Source: Pinus tabuliformis
Lineage: Eukaryota; Streptophyta; Pinopsida; Pinales; Pinaceae
Assembly: GCA_031772625.1 (NCBI GenBank)
Contig: CM062815.1
Location: 917,568,979-917,632,978, forward strand
DNA length: 64,000 nucleotides
Reading direction: 5' to 3'
The position numbers were made by a program, and so were the translations under genes. Positions within the stretch are counted from its first letter, which is position 1. Every line of letters begins with the position of its first letter. The notes beneath the pieces are model-generated. The model did no database searches. It was not told the DNA's origin and saw nothing but the letters and a program-made list of their open reading frames with translations. Positions 58,657 through 64,000 of this stretch are shown here, piece by piece.

Positions 58657-58950
58657 TGGTCCAAACGACGCCGAAAATCGTCCGCAGAATCTCCCGGAAT
58701 CAGCTGGTCAAAATCAAGGAAGAAGAGGCACCTCCAGAGCTCCAACAAACCAAATGCAAATGAAGTGGTAAATGAGAGGTAAAAACCCCTTTTTATGACT
58801 TTTTACATAGTTCAAAGTCGAATATTAGGGTTATAATCTCATTTTCATGCAAATATTATCCATTTCTAACAAAGTTTGTTGCAGCAATTGTAAGTGCAGC
58901 ACTATATTTGAAAAGATAAAAGCTAGTAATAGTCAAATTTGACCATGTAA
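58657..58950. other. First PMD exon and upstream sequence to the junction with tail copy
   Basis: 58657-58760 is coding-like on minus (GLLELWRCLFFLDFDQ). Beyond it an AT-rich stretch shows nothing recognisable until about 58951, where the 3' tail copy starts at TCGAGCAGTTTTA. Confidence 0.5.
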
Positions 58951-60850
58951 TCGAGCAGTTTTACCGCGGAATTTATGCTCGTTAAAAAATAGAAAAGCGT
59001 GAGCAAAGGATTCCTCCAGAGTTCAAGCTCATTAAAAAATGAACCTATCCCGGTAAATAACCATTGCGATCGTAAATTTATTAGCCATGAAAAGCCTTGG
59101 TCGTGTTTTCATCCACCACCTCCATTCCATTTGGCCGATCGTTCACCCCCATATGATTGTTTACCCATTTTGAGGAACAACTGCAAAGAGTGATTTCGCC
59201 TAGCCATCCTTGTGACACTGCCGGGATTGGAAAATTCCAACTTGTACCTGGAATCAGTTGCTATCCCTGTTTATCACTCGTTCCTCAAAAGACAAGTCTT
59301 CTTTGAGCTCTTTTCTGACTCGTAAAATATGAAAAGTTTGCCGAGTTTTGGCCTTCCAGCTCGTTAAAGGACCGGAAGAGCTATCCCTCCTTTAGATTTT
59401 AATCTTTTTGGACCTGAGGGATTATTACACAAAAAGATCGAGCGCTTGTTTTGTTCGGCTCGTTAAAAGTACAGAACACTCATCCCTTCTGTATTTTTTT
59501 ATACTTTTTTGGACTTAAGGGATTAGATGACGAAAAAGGAATTTTGGAGTTAACTTTCTGTACCTTTTCAGACTCTCTAAAAATGAAAAGGACCGAGTTT
59601 TCCTTGTCGTTAGACTCGTTAAAATGATTAAATAGCGACAAACTTGTCTTTAGACGAGAACGAGTTTCCCTGTCACTAGGCTCGTTAAAACATAGCGATG
59701 GGCTTGCCCGAAGGGCAGGTTATAGAACAAGCATATGTTATCCTCCTCAAGCTTGACAAAAATAAAGAGGTACTGGTCAGAAATGACTGGGGAAAAATTG
59801 GGAGAACCTCAAAGCTTTAATGGTAGCAAGTCGCTCTTGAACATGACACATTTCCTCCGTACCACATCGGGTTGGGTTGTTTCATTCACCGGTCTCATCA
59901 CCATGGTCCTCGCCAAACCATCCACATTTGGGGTAATGCTACCGATCCATCGCATCAGTGTCGTTATATGTTCAAGAGAGGTCATTCAGAAAGTGTCAAC
60001 CGTGTCCCATCCACTACCATACATTATCCTTCATCAGTCCATGATCGCCACCTTGAATCATATGTCACAGTTTGTTTTCACCTCCACTAAATCATTAGCT
60101 CCGTTCCGTGTCATTGATGTGGGATTCATTAAGGCCCTCCTGTGACGGATCGCTTCTTGTCGACTTCAGCTCATTATCCAAGAAGTTGATCTAGGAACAA
60201 CCCCTTCAGTACTTTGAAGCTTGCATGCCTCAATGGCAAGTTTCTCACTTCCGGCGACAGGTATACATCAATGACCTTCGACCAGAAGATTTTGCGTGGC
60301 ATTCGATGCCAAGTCCTTTATTCACGCCACGTGAATTGTACTGTAGTACCTTGAGGGTCATTATCATTATCGGTGATTCCTCTCGTGCTTGTTAACGGTT
60401 TTCATCATTGACCGGTAATCAAGCGATGTCTTTCCATGTTCGACTTCAGCGCAATTCTCACATGGATCGACTTGTACTTAGAGTGAAGATCGAACAAGTT
60501 TGAAGACCCCGGATCTAGTTTCATCCATTCGGGTTGCGATATATATTTAGGAAATATAAAAACATTTGTCATGTACATCATTGCAGCAGATGATCATCCT
60601 ATTCAAAGGATGATAATTTCAGCAGAGAATTATCAGTCTACCATCAGACGATCATCTGTTCTATGTACCAAAATGTATTTATAAAGCTGAGCATGGGAAT
60701 GCCCGCCTCGGCTAGATCATGAAAACAGAATGAAAAATAATGTATTGTATTGTATTTTATTACAGGATACTTCTCAGAACTTGAATGAACTTCGGATCCT
60801 CTGGATAAAGCATTTCACCCTATAAACGACCTCATACTTTAGGGGGCAAC
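58951..60850 (+). other. Second copy of the E-type 3' tail
   Basis: Nearly identical to about 54088-55993, including the hairpin array (ATCTTTTTG/CAAAAAGAT 59402-59438; CCTTTTCA/TGAAAAGG 59563-59591) and the 136-codon frame (59735-60145). Ends in TTTAGGGGGCAAC. Confidence 0.88.
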
Positions 60851-61912
60851 TGTTATAGACATTTTTGTGCCTTACAGCATGAAGCATGAAATGTCCATAA
60901 TTACAGGGATCCAAAGTCCCTAAACATGTTGTTCTTACCCCTAGAGGAACAAGGTCAGCAAACCACAGCACTTCAGATCAGTTCTCCACCTGAAAACACT
61001 TAAAAACAGGCAATTTCAGGATCATGTCAGCTGCCCCATTGAGCATCTGCGCTGAATGTCAACTGCTCCACTCTATACCTGCGCTGAATGTCAAAAGTAC
61101 TGAAGGCTACCTGCGTTGGGCGAGATTGGCCAAGTGGCACAGTCATTCTGCAAGGTGTCAGATGCCCAGGAAGCTTCCAAAAGACACTTGGATCAGCAAA
61201 TTCGCCCTATGATGAGTAAGAGGTCCTTAAACTCCAATTGGAAGCTAGGATCTCCAAGTGGACTCAAGAACTGAAGTTTAACTGAAGAGAGAGAGGACAC
61301 AAGTCAGCTTCATGTCAGTCTCAAGATGACTCATCCTTTCTCCAAATATCCTATATATAGAGCTCTCTCATGAGGTCTAAGGAGGCTGGAATTTTGTGCA
61401 AAGTAAGGAAGTGCTGTTGGTTTGAGTTTAGAACTATTGGGTGATTGCTTTGAAGGATGTGAAGAGGAGATTTCTTGCTGCTGGGAGGTGTCGCTGGATT
61501 GGGCCTCTATGGTTGTAACACTCTCAGAACTTTACTTCTTCCATTAATAAAGCATTTGAGGTTCTTCTATATACATGTGTTTCAATGATGTATTGTTGTA
61601 CTTGTGTATTTGATTTATTCTAATCCTTGAATCAGTTATGAATGTATGCTTCTTGTAGTTTCCCTCTCTTGCCTTTTTGCAGGATCTTTGTGTAGCTGGG
61701 CAAGTGAAAGAGCAAGGAGCTGGGAGCAAGCAGCAAGGAGAGAAGACTGGATCAACAATAGCGAAAGACATCGGTTGGTGGATCTCTTTCTCTTCTCTTT
61801 ACTTTCATAAAGAAGAAATCTTAAATAGCTTTGCTTTCTGTTGTTGCTGAGGTACTATCACCCTTAGAGTAGGGATAGGGTCATTCCGTGTCGGATACTT
61901 TTCCCCACAACA
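60851..61912 (+). mobile_element. Composite: terminal (third) LTR, full length
   Basis: 1062 bp, TGTTATAGAC...CCCCACAACA, followed by ATAAC. TATA-like CTATATATAG at 61351-61360, AATAAA at 61546-61551, exon-like block 61683-61773 between TTTTTGCAG and GTTGGTGG. The only complete LTR of its subfamily here. Confidence 0.9.
61546..61551 (+). terminator. Polyadenylation signal AATAAA in the terminal LTR
   Basis: AATAAA about 195 bases after the TATA-like box. The other LTRs carry the same signal (34930 region; 36301 region; 40772; 24784). Confidence 0.55.
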
Positions 61913-61917
61913 ATAAC

Positions 61918-61958
61918 GCGAGTCGCAAGGCTGCCCTTGTTGCTGATTCCACTGTAAT

Positions 61959-61960
<2 letters not shown>
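61918..61960 (+). mobile_element. tRNA-derived SINE, 3' part
   Basis: GCGAGTCGCAAGGCTGCCC...ACTGTAATCA continues the SINE body interrupted at 34232. The element ends in a TA-rich tail. Confidence 0.6.

Positions 61961-62014
<54 letters not shown>
61961..62014. repeat. (TA)n microsatellite
   Basis: About 26 TA units directly after the SINE end, possibly grown from the SINE tail. Confidence 0.95.
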
Positions 62015-62016
<2 letters not shown>

Positions 62017-62420
62017 ATAATTTATTACAAAACTCATTCACGTGGTTATTATATCCGTGAGTGGATGTAAATGAATGGAGTAGGAGGAGGAGCAGGAGCA
62101 GGAGCAGGAGGAATAAGGAGACCAACTTTCATTAAAACTTAAATAGCAATTGTATGTTTTCGATATCAGACATCAGAGGCGGGTCGATATCGTACGTTTT
62201 TAAATGTGCACCAAACAAAATGTTCGATATTCGATATTGGTATTTTGAATATTAGATTTTTGTTTTTTAAATAGCGGATTTTTTTTTAAATATAATTTTT
62301 CTTTTGAAATATCGGAAATTTTTTATCGAGAGCTTTATCGGATATCAGGACTTTTAACGAATATCAGGACTATCGGATATCAAGACTTTTTCATTGAGAC
62401 TATTGTAAAGGAAGGGAGGA
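62015..62420. repeat. GGAGCA repeat and CGATATC-rich degenerate repeat
   Basis: AGGAGCAGG units at about 62078-62115. From 62158 to 62400 the motifs CGATAT, CGGATATCAGGACTT and ATTCGATATT recur, with TATCGGATATCAGGACT-like units at 62335-62395. Not assigned to a known element. Confidence 0.55.
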
Positions 62421-64000
62421 GGTGAGATGAAGTGGGGACCACTTGGAGTGGATCTCCTCCAAAATAAACTACAAATCTTTGTTTATAAAAAAACCTACAA
62501 AATGAACTACAACCGCTTTACAATTTTGAAATTTCAGGTCTCGTAATTTCTTTTATAGATGGGAATTGGAATAAATTACCGAGATCCTGAAAACACTTAA
62601 GTTTAATTTTTCTACAGTTTTTCTAGGGCATTTTGTAGGACCATTAGTGAAAAATAAAAAAATTAGTAAAAATTAACTAGAAATTAATATTTACAATGAA
62701 TTACTAATTTATTTACAAAAATTAAAATAATATACATTTTGTACATTTTTTAACCCAAAAGGTAAAAATTATGGAACTTCGGATGAGAACCCTTTGCAAG
62801 TCGTGTAACCAAATGAGGCGAAACAAGTACTGATGGAGAGCCAGCGAAAAGTTGAACTTAATGAAGCAATCAAAATAGAAATATGAGGAAAATAAAATAA
62901 AAAAATGGAAAAATTATAGGAAACTTAACCACAAGAAAATATCGAAAAGGTGATTTAACCAAAAATTTATGGAAATGGTCCCCATTATTTGAAATAAATA
63001 AGTCAAAAAAGGGGGTGTTGAGTTTTCACTACAACACTCCCAAATCCATGAAGTGGATTGATAAATTAAATAGTTCAATCCGCAAATATGATGGTGGTTG
63101 TTACCTCAAACTTTCGTCTCCCATATCAGTAGGTTATATTAAGAGAAGAAGAGATGATAATGCCATAAGAACTAGACCCACCAAAAAAACGATGAGAAAT
63201 AGAGTACATTTTTGGTAGTGTCCCAAGTATGAGTCACTAATAAATGCCCCATGAAGAGAAACTAATATAAAGGATTCCAGCCCACATGATCACATTATTT
63301 TCTACCTATGCATTACACTAATGAAGCACTCTTGTCAAGAAGGATATCACATTTACACCCACCACAAAAAATGAAATAGTCGCTAGCCTTTAGTTTATTA
63401 ATATTAATATTCCATACCTCCAGCCACCAGTCTAGGCTTTGACAGTTGGCTTGCCAAATATATCAATAGTATTGCCTTGAGTATACTTAATATCATTTTG
63501 TTTCTCTTATGGAGCACTCAAATCATTCCTTTTGTGCTTCTTTGTACTTAGATTGAGATGATTACTAAGGAGTTGAGAATACCCAAATAATGTACTAAGA
63601 AGATGATAATACCCAAATAAAGTTCAAGAAGAGAAAGAAGTTTGTATATTTTTGAGAAAATATAAAGAAGTAAAAAAAACATTTGCCTAGGTAATTTTGT
63701 GCTACAGCAGGGGGTGGTGCCTACGATGTTCTAGCTTTACTAACCATGTGGCATTCCTAGTGACTAAGGACTTCATTGATTGGACCAATGCGGATGGGGA
63801 GAATTTGATATAACACTAGCTCACATTCTGTTATAGCTCAGTTGATGGCCTTAAGTTCCTTTCTAACAAATGTCTAGCTGAAGGTTAGATGGATATCTTT
63901 AGAAGGAAACAAAAAAAATTGTGGGAGTTGTTCCTTATTAAGGCCTCTCTATTGTTGCATATTTTTTCCCTTTCATCAAGTCTTTATTTAGATTCTTCAA
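62421..64000. other. AT-rich sequence, nothing recognised
   Basis: No domain-bearing frame. A 67-codon frame at 63015-63218 matches nothing I know. No LTR ends, tRNA or clear repeats seen. May be decayed repeat or intergenic DNA. Confidence 0.45.

Larger units (their letters stand above)
34238..61912 (+). mobile_element. 27.7 kb composite mosaic LTR retroelement
   Basis: Bounded by ATAAC duplications and by intact LTR outer ends. Order: LTR missing its last ~75 bases (34238-35213); 3' internal fragment (35214-35745); LTR (35746-36757) and primer site; inverted element D (36806-50778, itself split by element C); forward element E (50779-56033); chimeric PMD/integrase/RNase H segment (56034-58950); second copy of the E-type 3' tail (58951-60850); LTR (60851-61912). 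Such an order needs several strand transfers or rearrangements. The shared TSD favours their presence at integration, but later rearrangement between fixed ends cannot be excluded. Confidence 0.75.

Overview
The window looks like repeat-dense nuclear DNA of a seed plant, most likely an angiosperm. This rests on chromodomain Ty3/gypsy and Ty1/copia relics, Tat/Ogre-like elements with a TGGCGACTCC(A/G)CTGGGGA primer-binding site, an archaeal-type RNase H, plant mobile domain (PMD) exons and a tRNA-derived SINE. I found no complete single-copy host gene. Almost everything is nested LTR retrotransposon.

Layout. 1-520: end of a chromodomain Ty3 element and part of its LTR. 521-4990: degraded Ty1/copia gag-pol on the minus strand with one 1.65 kb LTR. 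4991-9614: AT-rich decayed repeats and a minus-strand Ty3-like gag relic. 9620-23388: complete non-autonomous LTR element with 2.2 kb LTRs, TSD CAAAA, and a gag-like gene with a G-patch domain on the minus strand. Its right LTR is split at 15784-22568 by a Ty1/copia element (TSD CGTGT). 24027-32676: gag-protease-only Tat-like element 'A' (TSD ACAAT). 34061-61960: a SINE split by a 27.7 kb composite retroelement (34238-61912, TSD ATAAC). 61961-64000: TA microsatellite and unrecognised AT-rich DNA.

The composite holds, in order: a truncated LTR joined to a 3' internal fragment; a second LTR and primer-binding site; an inverted element copy 'D'; a forward copy 'E' head to head with D; a chimeric segment with two halves of a PMD gene on opposite strands around an integrase tail and a downstream RNase H; another 3' internal copy; and a terminal LTR. 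A younger relative 'C' (40086-48111, TSD CATTG) sits inside D's gag-pro gene.

Elements A, C, D and E share one plan: an LTR with a terminal hairpin and an exon-like U5 block, the same primer-binding site, a long structured leader, one gag-protease gene (zinc knuckles with unusual CX2CX3HX4C spacing, DEGA protease), no pol, and a 2.5-3 kb non-coding tail. Leader and tail carry arrays of small hairpins. The loops are nearly constant (GACTCGTTAAA or AAGCTCGTTAAAAA type) while the stem sequences change with pairing kept. I consider this hairpin system and the mosaic composite the two most novel signals. The elements presumably depend on enzymes supplied in trans. The integrase and RNase H piece inside the composite may come from such a partner.
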